Shown here piece after piece: positions 1 through 8,037 of a stretch of DNA of 64,000 nt (its first letter is position 1; each line of letters opens with the position of its first letter). Position numbers and translations under genes: made by a program. The stretch is taken from the NCBI GenBank assembly GCA_001508005.1, contig LGEZ01000004.1:1-64000 (forward strand), read 5' to 3'. Origin of the DNA: Clostridia bacterium 41_269 (GTDB lineage: Bacteria > Bacillota > DTU086). The notes beneath the pieces are model-generated. The model searched no databases. It had not been told where the DNA came from and saw only the letters and a list, made by a program, of their open reading frames with translations.

Positions 1-51
1 TTTACTAAATATTACGGCTCCCTTGGGCATTTTTTAGGTTTTTTCTTTATT

Positions 52-88
52 AAAAAAAGACTGCCGAACTAGACTTTGTCGACAGTCT
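52..88 (-). terminator. Rho-independent terminator of the small unknown gene
   Basis: Read on the minus strand, AGACTG (88-83) pairs with CAGTCT (63-58), and the stem is followed by a run of T (58-52). The stem overlaps the last codons and stop of the upstream minus-strand gene. Confidence 0.65.
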
Positions 89-431
89 GGCTTTTTTGAA
101 TAAATTCAAAAAAGTCTTTGGCAATAAACTCATCCCTTAAAATCTCTGAATTGACTGCGGAACGAATGTCAGAAAACCTTCCGTCGGGCCCCATGATGCC
201 GAATTCCTGGGTCTTTTTTTCAATTAATTGAATGTTTTTTTCCATGGATTTTCTAACGCAAGAAAGGTAATATTTAAGATCCATATCATGGGCATAGTTT
301 TCCCATATCTGCATCCTTTCTAAAGCGCTGTATTTTGACGACAGCATGTCCCGCAAATTAAATGCTTCAGCAGTGTTAATAAATTTTCTGGACTTTGAAA
401 TTTTTTTGTCAAAGAATTTTGAAAATCCCAT
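69..431 (-). CDS. Small hypothetical protein, 120 aa
   Basis: Function not recognised. A clean AAGGAGA ribosome site lies six bases before the ATG, and a terminator overlaps the stop, so this is a real gene. The protein is soluble, charged and predicted mostly helical. No signal peptide, membrane segment or cysteine motif is seen. The segment from about residue 25 to 80 (DMLSSKYSALERMQIW... ending EFGIMGPDG) loosely recalls the ferritin-like helices of DUF3231-type spore-former proteins, but that resemblance is from memory and weak. It is divergent from the acyl-CoA synthetase and stands alone as a monocistronic unit. Confidence 0.7.
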   Translation of the reverse strand: MGFSKFFDKKISKSRKFINTAEAFNLRDMLSSKYSALERMQIWENYAHDMDLKYYLSCVRKSMEKNIQLIEKKTQEFGIMGPDGRFSDIRSAVNSEILRDEFIAKDFFEFIQKSQTVDKV

Positions 432-627
432 GCTTAGTTCTCCTTATTACTGTTTTAAAGCTTCCGTTGTTATTTTTTTATTATATTGTCTGTTAAAGTG
501 CATTTAATAATGCAGATAAATTTAAATAACGTAGAGTTCACAGTAAAAAGGAAATGTTTCTATAAATATAGAAAAATAGTACGGCAGATCAGATATGACA
601 GCATTGATTAGAGAAGGAGTGGGAATT

Positions 628-2103
628 TTGCGGGTAGATAATTTTCACCTTGCCAACAGCAGGTTGAAGGATATTGCTATTAGCCACAGAGGTAGAAAAA
701 TTACCTATGAAGAGATGGAGGAGCATGTACAGCGTTTTGCGGGCTATCTTAAATCCCTTGGAGTTAAAGAAGGGGATAGGGTTGCTCTTACAGCGCCGAA
801 CAGTCCGGAATTTATTTTTTCTTTTTGGGCTGTTAACCGCATAGGTGCAGTAGCAGTTCCTTTGAATTTATTTTTAACACTGGAGGAAGTGGGTTATGTT
901 ATTAGAAACAGCGGTGCTGAGACCCTTATAGCCCATCCTGTGATTTTAGAAAAAGCAGCTTCCGTTGATCTTAGTACTCTGGGACTTAAAAATGTTGTGG
1001 TTCTTAATCAAGATACTTTGAAGGATATTTATACTTCAGAAAAGTATACCCAGGGTTCTGCTCATCTGGGAGATGAATGTTTATCTGCAATACTCTATAC
1101 TTCGGGTACTACGGGCAAGCCAAAGGGGGCAATGCTTACTCATAAGAATTTTTACAGCAATGTAATTTCATTGACCAAAGTAACGGAGATAACCCGGGAT
1201 GACAACTTCCTGTGTGTTCTTCCCATGTTTCACAGTTTTGCGTGGACAGTTTGCGTTCTTCTGCCCTTGTACTGCGGGGGTACTGTAGTTGTTTTGGAAG
1301 GCTTCCAGCCTAGTGAAACCATAAGGACTTTGGTAGAGGAAAAGGTGACTTTTCTCCTTGGTGTTCCGCCCATGTATGCTGTTTTTCTTAAGAAAGCAGA
1401 GCCGGAGCATTTTAAAGAGGTAAGAATTGCTGTTTCAGGGGGTGCTCCCCTTTTCCCAGAGCTGTATAAAGCATTTACCAACAAATTTTCAGTGAATTTT
1501 ATTGAAGGCTATGGATTAACAGAGGCTTCCCCGGTGGTCTGTATAAATCCAGTTCATGGGGTTAAGAAACCCGGTTCCATTGGACTGCCAATTCCTGGAG
1601 TATCAGTAATTATCGGTGATGAATATGGAAATGAGGCACCCCAGGGTGAAATTGGAGAAATTCTGGTAAAAGGCGATAATGTAATGCAGGGGTACTACGG
1701 GGATGAGGAAGCCACCAAACAGGCTTTTGTGAACGGTTGGCTTCGTACGGGTGATATGGCATGGGCTGATAAAGACGGTTATATTTATATTGTTGACAGA
1801 AAAAAAGATTTGATAATTGTAGGAGGATTTAATGTTTATCCCAGGGAAATCGAAGAGCTTCTCCTTACCCATCCTAAAATAGCAGAGGTTGCTGTGGTGG
1901 GGATTAAGGATACTTTAAAAGGAGAAGTTCCTAAAGCGTTTATTGTTCCAGTGGAAGGAGAAAGCCTCACAGCTGGTGAAGTTCTGGCATTTTTGAAAGG
2001 GAAGTTGGCACCCTATAAGATTCCCCGGGCTGTAGAGTTTGTTGAAAGTCTCCCTAAAAATCCGGCAGGGAAGATTATGAAAAAGCTATTAAAGGAAAAC
2101 TAA
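628..2103 (+). CDS. fadD: Long-chain acyl-CoA synthetase (AMP-forming)
   Basis: Adenylate-forming enzyme that activates a carboxylic acid, probably a fatty acid, to its CoA thioester with ATP. The ANL-family motifs are in order: P-loop YTSGTTGKPKGAMLTH, GYGLTEASPV, the LRTGDMAW region, KKDLIIVGGFNVYPREIEE, and a C-terminal PAGKIMKK with the catalytic lysine. The frame is open from an ATG at 595, but TTG at 628 is preferred: AGAAGGAG sits eight bases upstream and the protein then begins MRVDNFHLANS, giving 491 aa, usual for the family. Monocistronic, with a strong terminator at 2236-2264. Chain-length preference cannot be read from the sequence; a medium-chain or aromatic acid is possible. Confidence 0.88.
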   Translation: MRVDNFHLANSRLKDIAISHRGRKITYEEMEEHVQRFAGYLKSLGVKEGDRVALTAPNSPEFIFSFWAVNRIGAVAVPLNLFLTLEEVGYVIRNSGAETLIAHPVILEKAASVDLSTLGLKNVVVLNQDTLKDIYTSEKYTQGSAHLGDECLSAILYTSGTTGKPKGAMLTHKNFYSNVISLTKVTEITRDDNFLCVLPMFHSFAWTVCVLLPLYCGGTVVVLEGFQPSETIRTLVEEKVTFLLGVPPMYAVFLKKAEPEHFKEVRIAVSGGAPLFPELYKAFTNKFSVNFIEGYGLTEASPVVCINPVHGVKKPGSIGLPIPGVSVIIGDEYGNEAPQGEIGEILVKGDNVMQGYYGDEEATKQAFVNGWLRTGDMAWADKDGYIYIVDRKKDLIIVGGFNVYPREIEELLLTHPKIAEVAVVGIKDTLKGEVPKAFIVPVEGESLTAGEVLAFLKGKLAPYKIPRAVEFVESLPKNPAGKIMKKLLKEN

Positions 2104-2235
2104 TTATTTTGTATTCGCGCCTCCCGGTTTTGCCTTACGCTTTGTCAAAAGCTGTTAGCCCGTACTCGTTAAGTCGTTTCGCAAACCGCGTCAGAGACCA
2201 ACTAAGATTTACTTAAGAGGGTTTGTCGACAGACT

Positions 2236-2264
2236 GAAAGCTTCCATTGGGAGCTTTCTTTTTT
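2236..2264 (+). terminator. Terminator after the acyl-CoA synthetase gene
   Basis: GAAAGCT (2236-2242) pairs with AGCTTTC (2252-2258) and is followed by TTTTTT. It is preceded by the phrase TTTGTCGACAGACTG, a near copy of the sequence at the first terminator of the window. Confidence 0.75.
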
Positions 2265-2277
2265 GCGTTTTATTTTA

Positions 2278-2331
2278 ATGTTAACTATTATAAAATTATG
2301 GGTTGACATTTTTATTTCTGTTAAATATACT
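2278..2331 (+). promoter_or_regulatory. bioY promoter with probable BirA operator
   Basis: TTGACA (2303-2308), a 17-base spacer and TATACT (2326-2331) form a near-consensus sigma-A promoter. Overlapping the -35 box is an imperfect dyad: ATGTTAACT (2278-2286) and GGTTGACAT (2301-2309), separated by 14 bases. This spacing and the GTTAAC/GTTGAC half-sites match the known BirA biotin-repressor operator layout in Firmicutes (two 9-mers, 14-15 bases apart). Repression of the transporter by biotin is the inference. Confidence 0.7.
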
Positions 2332-2366
2332 GTACTAAAAAATTTTTATCTGAGGTGGTGGAAAAT

Positions 2367-2897
2367 TTGAAAACAAAAGATATGGTTTATGCTGGGCTTT
2401 TTGCTGCTGTAACTGCTGCATTGGGTTTGCTGATTATTCCTATTCAGCCGGTACCCATAACGGGCCAGAGCATGGGACCTATGCTTGCGGGCTCCATACT
2501 TGGCAGCAGGGTAGGTGGATTAAGTCTTCTGATTTTTGATCTGCTGGTTGCAGCTGGGGTTCCGGTGCTGGCTGGAGGAAGAGGAGGACTTGGGATAATA
2601 TTGGGTCCCACAGGGGGATATATTATAAGCTGGCCCATAGCGGCTTATGTAATTGGAAAGATTGTGGAACAAAAGCGGGAAAAGTCTCTCCTCTTTTATT
2701 TTATTGCAAATGTGCTGGGAGGAATAGTTATAGTTTATTTTATTGGGGTACTTTGGCTTTCTTTTCAGCAGGGGTTAGATTTTAAAACCGCTCTTTTTGA
2801 AGGAGCTCTGATTTTTATTCCCGGAGATATGGTAAAGGCGGCTGCGGCTTCCATTACTGCACGATCCCTTTCAAAGGTTATAAGTGTGAAAGATTAG
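2367..2897 (+). CDS. bioY: Biotin transporter, BioY family (ECF S component)
   Basis: Integral membrane substrate-binding component for biotin uptake. About six membrane segments are visible, with the family signature PIQPVPITGQSMGPMLAG near residues 24-42 and GGRGGLGIILGPTGGY near 70-85. The length of 176 aa is usual. The frame can be extended to GTG 2355, but that codon lies inside GAGGTGG, which serves as ribosome site for TTG 2367, eight bases downstream. Monocistronic, with a probable BirA operator just upstream. No ECF ATPase or T subunit is nearby, so it either works alone or uses a shared energising module encoded elsewhere. Confidence 0.93.
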   Translation: MKTKDMVYAGLFAAVTAALGLLIIPIQPVPITGQSMGPMLAGSILGSRVGGLSLLIFDLLVAAGVPVLAGGRGGLGIILGPTGGYIISWPIAAYVIGKIVEQKREKSLLFYFIANVLGGIVIVYFIGVLWLSFQQGLDFKTALFEGALIFIPGDMVKAAAASITARSLSKVISVKD

Positions 2898-2999
2898 ACA
2901 AAGATAGAGTTGAGATGAAGTTAAGTTGGGAATAATTTATATTACGGCGTAAAAAAATAAATAAATAAATAGAAGTCATTTGGAAAAAGGTACATAATC

Positions 3000-4552
3000 A
3001 TGCTTAAGAAAATGCTTGAGAGGATTAAAAGGAAAAACAGAAATTATATAAAAACGGCAGCAGATAATTCTAAAACAAGAATACGAAAAAATTTGGATGA
3101 AAACATTAAAATATTTCGCGAAATCCTTGGAGAAAGCAGTGATGTTATATTAAGAAAGATTAAAATTGGCGGTACAAATGCAGCGGTTTTGTATTTAGAG
3201 GGTTTGGCGGATAATGAAGTAGTAAACGATTTTATATTAAAACCCCTTCTTTTGGATGTCCGTCAGACAAAGCCCAGTGGAAAACTAGCTCCAAAAGAAC
3301 TCTTCTTAAAAATTAAAGAAAATTCTGTTCCCATTGGGGAAATCAGCGAAGCTGAAGACTTTGATAAACTAGTATCTTTATTTCTTACTGGGGTTTCTGC
3401 GGTTCTTGTGGACGGCTTTCCCAAAGCCTTAATGCTTAATACCAAAGGATGGGAAAAAAGGAGCATTACTGATCCTGATATTGAGAAAGTTATAAAAGGA
3501 CCCAGGGATGGTTTTACAGAGACTCTTAGGGTTAATACTACTTTAGTACGGAGAAGATTGAGAGACCCCAACCTCAGAGTAATTAATTTACAAATAGGCA
3601 GAAGAAGCAAAACCGATGTTGCTGTTATTTATATTGAAGATATAGCTAATCCGGATTTGGTTAAAGAAGTTAAAAAAAGGCTGGAAAAAATGACATAGAT
3701 GTTATTATGGACAGTTCTTATATTTCCCATTTTATAGAAGACAGCTGGTGGTCTATTTTTCCCACAGTTCAGGAGACGGAAAGGCCGGATAAGGTAGCGG
3801 CCAGCGTTGCAGAGGGAAGGATCGCAATTTTAGTGGATAATTCCCCTTTTGCCCTTATAATTCCTGCGAACATTAATATGTTTATGGTTTCTCCGGAAGA
3901 TGCATATATGCGCTGGTCTGCAGGATCTTTTATACGCCTTATAAGATTTGGAGGAAATTTTATTGCTATTCTGCTTCCGGCTCTGTACATAGCATTAACT
4001 TCTTTTCATCCTGAAATGCTTCCCACGGCGCTGGCTTTGTCCATTGCTTCTACTAGGGAAAATGTGCCTTTTCCAGCTTTTGTAGAAGCTTTTTTGATGG
4101 AATTGAGCCTTGAACTTTTAAGGGAGGCTGGAGCAAGACTGCCGGGCCCCCTAAATCAGACCATAGGTATTGTCGGAGGACTTATTGTGGGAACAGCGGC
4201 AGTTCAAGCTAATATTGTTAGCCCCATCATGGTTATTGTTGTTGCCCTTACGGCTATTGCTGCATTTGCAGTTCCAACTTATAGTTTTGGTGCAGCAATA
4301 CGTCAGATACGTTTTTTATTTATGATTTTAGCTGCGTTTTTGGGAATTTACGGCATCATGCTGGGTTTATTATACTTGATTGGGCATCTTGCTGCTCTAA
4401 AAAGCTTCGGCATGGGCTACTTGGAGCCATTTTCTCCTTTAAGTTTGAGAGACTTAAAAGATGTTATGATCCGCTTTCCCCTTCAATCTATGCACAAACG
4501 TCCGCAGAGCTTAAGACCTAAGGATGTCAAGCGTTTGAGAAATAAAGATTAA
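3000..4552 (+). pseudogene. gerKA: Spore germination receptor subunit A (GerAA/GerKA family), frameshifted
   Basis: GerA-family A subunit, an inner-membrane component of the nutrient germinant receptor. It is split into two frames: 3000-3698 gives the soluble N-terminal domain and 3707-4552 gives the TM domain with QETERPDKVAASVAEGRIAILVD and about five to six membrane segments. Read backward in frame, the second part continues as DIDVIMDSSYI from 3692, exactly where the first part (LEK) ends, so homology is continuous across the break. Adding one A to the run of six at 3685-3690 restores one protein of about 517 aa, the normal size. It is either a real mutation, a sequencing error, or a -1 slippage site. 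First gene of a gerKA-KC-KB operon. Confidence 0.9.
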
Positions 4553-4610
4553 ATAAAATAACAAGAAAGTTCAAATATTTGTATTTCTTGGGAGGCTGAA
4601 GTTAAAGAAC

Positions 4611-5840
4611 ATGCCTGTGTTTAATAAAATTTTTAAGGCTGGGGTGATAATGGCATTTTTTGCATTTTTGTTTTTTTTTGCAGCCGGCTGCTGGAATAGG
4701 GTTGAAATCAATGAGAGATCATTCATTTTAGGGGTTGCCTTTGATAAACCCAAGTTTCTTGAAAAAGAGGACAGTTCTTTTCTTTCTCCTAAGGGCAGCA
4801 TACCCAGATATGCCATGACGGTAGAGATACCAATAATACGAAACGTTCTAGGAGGAGGGGGACAGGGAGGTGGTGGAGGTGATTCTGGGGGAGGAGGTGG
4901 AATGCGGCAGGCCGGGAATAACTTTGTTGTTACTTCTACAGGAAATACCGTATGGGATATAGAGAGAGCTCTTACAAAGCGTTTAGGGCGGGAGAATTTT
5001 TACGGGCATATGAGGGTAATTATATTAGGAGAAAATGTGGCAAAAGAAGGTATAAAAGAAATCTTTGATTTTTTTATAAGACGGCGGGAGATTCACGGAA
5101 GAATAAAAGTTGCAGTTGCCCAAGGCGAAGCCAAGAAAATATTAATGGTTAAGCCTTTTGAAGAGAATTTTACAACCCTTTATCTTGAAAGACTTTTCAG
5201 TGAGCGCCAGCGTTCAGGAGCTAAAACTGAAGGTGACTTTTTAAAAATTTATACTTCACTTATTAATTCGGGGAATGCTGTTTTCCCAAGGGTAAGGGCT
5301 GCTTCTACTGAGCAGGTCGTTGTGGGGGGAGCCGCTGTTATAAAGGACTGGAAATTTGCGGGCTGGTTAAGCGAACTGGAAACCAGCGGAGTTAATATTG
5401 TCAACAATCAATTAATGGGGGAGAGTGTGACCGTTGTGGACCCTCAAACTGAAAGAGGGTTTATTGTGGTTAGAATTGAGCATATAGAAACAAAAAGAAA
5501 AGTTGAAGTAAAAAATAATAAACCCATTATTTTCCTAAATATGATTGGGGATGGGACAATTGTTGAGAAGACAAGCAGCAATATAACGGACAATGAAAGC
5601 TTTCTTGATCAGGTTGAAAGACGTGTTGAATTGGAACTGCAGAGAAGGGCCATCCACGCCTTTGACAAGCTTCAAAGAAAATATAAAGCTGACATTTTTA
5701 ATTTTGGCCAGATGGTTGCCCAAAAACACCCTAAGTATTGGAAGAAAGTGGAAAAAAAATGGGATGAAGACTATTTTTCTAAAGCGCGGATTACTGTTAG
5801 TGCTGATGTAAGAGTAAGGGGTATGGAAACCATAAGATAA
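4611..5840 (+). CDS. gerKC: Spore germination lipoprotein, Ger(x)C family
   Basis: C subunit of the germinant receptor, a lipoprotein on the outer face of the inner spore membrane. It has a type II signal with lipobox FAAGC near residue 28, followed by WNRVEINE, the usual start of mature Ger(x)C proteins. The length of 409 aa is slightly above the family norm, partly because of a glycine-rich stretch at about residues 82-101 that is not typical. The C-terminal domain (EHIETKRKVEV onward) carries the amphipathic helices of the family. It lies between the A and B subunits and ends 20 bases before gerKB. The start is the ATG at 4611; the GGGAGG at 4590 is rather far upstream. Confidence 0.9.
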   Translation: MPVFNKIFKAGVIMAFFAFLFFFAAGCWNRVEINERSFILGVAFDKPKFLEKEDSSFLSPKGSIPRYAMTVEIPIIRNVLGGGGQGGGGGDSGGGGGMRQAGNNFVVTSTGNTVWDIERALTKRLGRENFYGHMRVIILGENVAKEGIKEIFDFFIRRREIHGRIKVAVAQGEAKKILMVKPFEENFTTLYLERLFSERQRSGAKTEGDFLKIYTSLINSGNAVFPRVRAASTEQVVVGGAAVIKDWKFAGWLSELETSGVNIVNNQLMGESVTVVDPQTERGFIVVRIEHIETKRKVEVKNNKPIIFLNMIGDGTIVEKTSSNITDNESFLDQVERRVELELQRRAIHAFDKLQRKYKADIFNFGQMVAQKHPKYWKKVEKKWDEDYFSKARITVSADVRVRGMETIR

Positions 5841-5860
5841 AAACTGCTGGAGGGAATTTA

Positions 5861-7006
5861 ATGATTAATAATACAGACCGCATAAATACGTGGCAGACAT
5901 TTATATTGATAGTTAGTACAATAAATGCAATTGAAGTGCTTATTTTTCCCCGCCAGCTTGCCATCAAAGTGGGGACCGATGGATGGCTGCCTCTTATAGT
6001 AGGCCATTTTTTGGCTGGGATAGCAGTTTTTTTCCTTATAAAATTAGGCCTTTTATTTCCCAATGAAACCTTTGCCCAATATGCTCCCAGGATTGCTGGA
6101 AAGATTGTGGGGACATTTTTTGTCCTTATGGCAGTGTCCTTTTGGGTGTTGGTTACTGCCAGGATTTTAAGAGAATTTGGGGATTTTATTCATTTAATTT
6201 TGGACAGAACTCCTCCGGAAGTTATCGTTTTGTCAATGCTTATTACAGCAGCTTCTGTTAGCTGGTTTGGGATTGAGCCCATTACAAGGGTTTGTGAAAT
6301 TCTTTTTCCACTCTTTATTGGTTTAATTCTTACATTAATACTTCTTGCTGTGCCTATGAGTGATTTTTCAAACCTGCTGCCTGTGCTGACTTCAGATATA
6401 AAGGATATTTTAGTTTCAACTATTGATATTACTTTGGGACTGGAAGGAAAGGAAATTTTAACAATGCTGCTGCCTTTTATGACAGTTCAGGCACAGGCCT
6501 ATAAAGCTGAATATGCTGCTTTGGGGTTTAATCTCTTTTTGCGTTTAGTTATTTACATAGTTACCATATCTGTTTTTGGAGCAGAAATAACAAAAATGTT
6601 TATTTGGCCAGTGGAAGATCTGGGGCGCATAATTGCAGCACCAGGACAGTTTTTGGGAAGGCTTGATGCTTTGTTTATTGCGTTATGGGTAAGTGCAACT
6701 TTTTCATCTATCATTATTTTTTACTATCTTGCAGGTCTTTCCTTTTCTCAGCTTTTTAAGTTAAAAAACCATCAAGTAGGAATGCTGGTGCTGTTTCCTA
6801 TTATAATCTTTATATCATTACTACCGAAAAATATGGTGAAAACGGAGCAGTTCTCTGATATGGTGTCCTTTCTATTTGGAATACTGGTTTTTATAGTACC
6901 CCTTTTACTGTTGGCTGTAACATACATCCGGGGGCTTCATAAAAATGGGCAGAAGGTTCAAAGGGGAAAACCCAAAAAAAGAGGCAGAATGCTTAAAAAT
7001 GCTTAA
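5861..7006 (+). CDS. gerKB: Spore germination permease, GerAB/GerKB family
   Basis: B subunit of the germinant receptor, a member of the amino acid-polyamine-organocation transporter superfamily that binds the germinant. About ten hydrophobic helices are spread over 381 aa, beginning INTWQTFILIVSTINAIEVLIFPR, which fits the family N-terminus. The C-terminus is short and very basic (QKVQRGKPKKRGR), as is common. Last gene of the A-C-B receptor operon, with GGAGGGAATTT just before the ATG. The germinant cannot be deduced. Confidence 0.9.
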   Translation: MINNTDRINTWQTFILIVSTINAIEVLIFPRQLAIKVGTDGWLPLIVGHFLAGIAVFFLIKLGLLFPNETFAQYAPRIAGKIVGTFFVLMAVSFWVLVTARILREFGDFIHLILDRTPPEVIVLSMLITAASVSWFGIEPITRVCEILFPLFIGLILTLILLAVPMSDFSNLLPVLTSDIKDILVSTIDITLGLEGKEILTMLLPFMTVQAQAYKAEYAALGFNLFLRLVIYIVTISVFGAEITKMFIWPVEDLGRIIAAPGQFLGRLDALFIALWVSATFSSIIIFYYLAGLSFSQLFKLKNHQVGMLVLFPIIIFISLLPKNMVKTEQFSDMVSFLFGILVFIVPLLLLAVTYIRGLHKNGQKVQRGKPKKRGRMLKNA

Positions 7007-7060
7007 AAAGATGTTTTAGACTAAAAAGCTTATGCCAGGGAACCTTGTGTGTATTTAAGC

Positions 7061-7089
7061 TTGACACTATGTAATGTATGTGGCATAAT
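7061..7089 (+). promoter_or_regulatory. Promoter of tRNA-Ala
   Basis: TTGACA (7061-7066), a 17-base spacer and CATAAT (7084-7089). The tRNA begins 50 bases downstream, after a 20-base tandem repeat. Confidence 0.7.
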
Positions 7090-7102
7090 GATTACTGCAG
7101 TT

Positions 7103-7142
7103 GTATACGATTCAACATGGGTGTAGACGATTCAACATGGGC
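7103..7142 (+). repeat. 20-base tandem duplication running into tRNA-Ala
   Basis: Two adjacent copies of a 20-base unit (7103-7122 and 7123-7142) share ACGATTCAACATGGG and differ only at scattered bases. The second copy includes the first bases of the tRNA-Ala gene, so the pre-tRNA leader looks like a slipped duplication of the tRNA 5' end. Confidence 0.75.
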
Positions 7143-7214
7143 CTATGGCGCAGCTGGGAGCGCGCTTGAATGGCATTCAAGAGGTCGGGGGTTCGAATCC
7201 CCCTAGGTCCACCA
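7139..7214 (+). tRNA. tRNA-Ala (anticodon GGC)
   Basis: A full cloverleaf is readable: acceptor GGGCCTA pairs with TAGGTCC (one G-U), the anticodon arm is CTTGA-ATGGCAT-TCAAG with GGC at positions 34-36, the T arm is GGGGG-TTCGAAT-CCCCC, discriminator A, and CCA is encoded. It decodes GCC and GCU. It is a single-gene unit with its own promoter and terminator. Confidence 0.95.
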
Positions 7215-7659
7215 ACAATTAGGAGGCATAGCTGAAAAAGGCTGTGCTTCTCTTTTTATTACAGGATTGATTATCAAAAATTTAAGATTAGTTGTAATGT
7301 TGATCTTCCACGGGAGCATAATTTTTTCAATTTTACTTATTTTTTCTCTTCCTGAGAAGATATTTACGGTACTATGATGGATAACCGGCCTTATCAATGT
7401 TACCAACCATTTAATAGGCCTTACAATGATGTTATCCCAAACCCAAAGTATACCTGCCGTATAAACCAAGCTCCAAATATAATCTGGAGTATAAAATAGG
7501 GTTCCATCCTTCACCGGCAACTTGGTCCACAATCTGAATACTAGAAGCAAAGCCGATGAGCACAAAAAGGATAGCAGCTATCCAGCAAAGAATATCCTTT
7601 TTTCTCATTCCGGTTGTAATTATTGCATGGTTGTATAAGTTAACAAAAAAATTAAGCAA
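7203..7659 (-). pseudogene. Possible broken small membrane protein gene
   Basis: Two overlapping minus-strand frames each carry one hydrophobic helix. The first, from MRKKDILCWIAAILFVLIGF, gives a signal-anchor-like segment followed by IQIVDQVAGEGWNPILY. The second continues with YTPDYIWSLVYTAGILWVWDNI and a basic tail. They join naturally if one base is removed from the CCC or TTTT near 7490-7505, giving a two-helix protein of roughly 110 residues. No family is recognised and the ribosome site is poor. The second frame runs into the 3' end of tRNA-Ala, so its natural end is lost or it was never a gene. Confidence 0.3.
7226..7257 (+). terminator. tRNA-Ala terminator
   Basis: GCATAGC (7226-7232) pairs with GCTGTGC (7241-7247) through one wobble and is followed by TTCTCTTTTT. 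The right half plus flank, GAAAAAGGCTGTGCTT, recurs at 7800-7815. Confidence 0.6.
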
Positions 7660-8037
7660 ATAGAGTTAATCATAGAACAGCTAATAATTATTGAAAAAAG
7701 AGATGATAAAAAGTATGCTGACAGCCTTGAAAGAAAGTATAAAGTCGTTGGCAAAATCTTAATAGTTAGGCCGAGCATACCCTGTGCAATTTACGCAAGA
7801 AAAAGGCTGTGCTTTTTTTTTTTGAGAAATATTCTGTCAAGGAAATTTTATGAGCAGAAATTTTTGTGCCGCAGGACTTGCAGCTCCAAATAAGGCCTCT
7901 GAAATATCCATAACAAACCATAAAAGGTATTTTTGTTTTTTGCCGAAGAAATTTATTAATGAGCAGTAAGAGGTTTAATAAGAGCAGTGTTGGGTGTGTT
8001 TGAGTTCATTAATATTTATGAAGGAGTTGGATTGCAA
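7258..8037. other. Gene-poor 780-base stretch with a decayed ORF and direct repeats
   Basis: No intact gene with a convincing start and ribosome site is seen here apart from the broken membrane ORF on the minus strand (7203-7659). A 16-base direct repeat (7234-7249 and 7800-7815) brackets the first part. A start-less open frame on the plus strand (about 7639-7850) is rich in Lys and Ile and matches nothing I recognise. The end of the stretch carries AAGGAG (8021-8026), the ribosome site of the CARF-HEPN gene. Confidence 0.5.

Noticed and set aside
7850..7969. 40-codon ORF starting MSRNFCAAG with a ribosome-site-like AAGGAAA upstream
   Set aside because: No family resemblance, odd composition and a gene-poor context; not enough to call a gene.
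7258..8037. CRISPR array near the CARF-HEPN gene
   Set aside because: No regularly spaced 25-40 base repeats exist here or elsewhere in the window; the repeats seen are single pairs.
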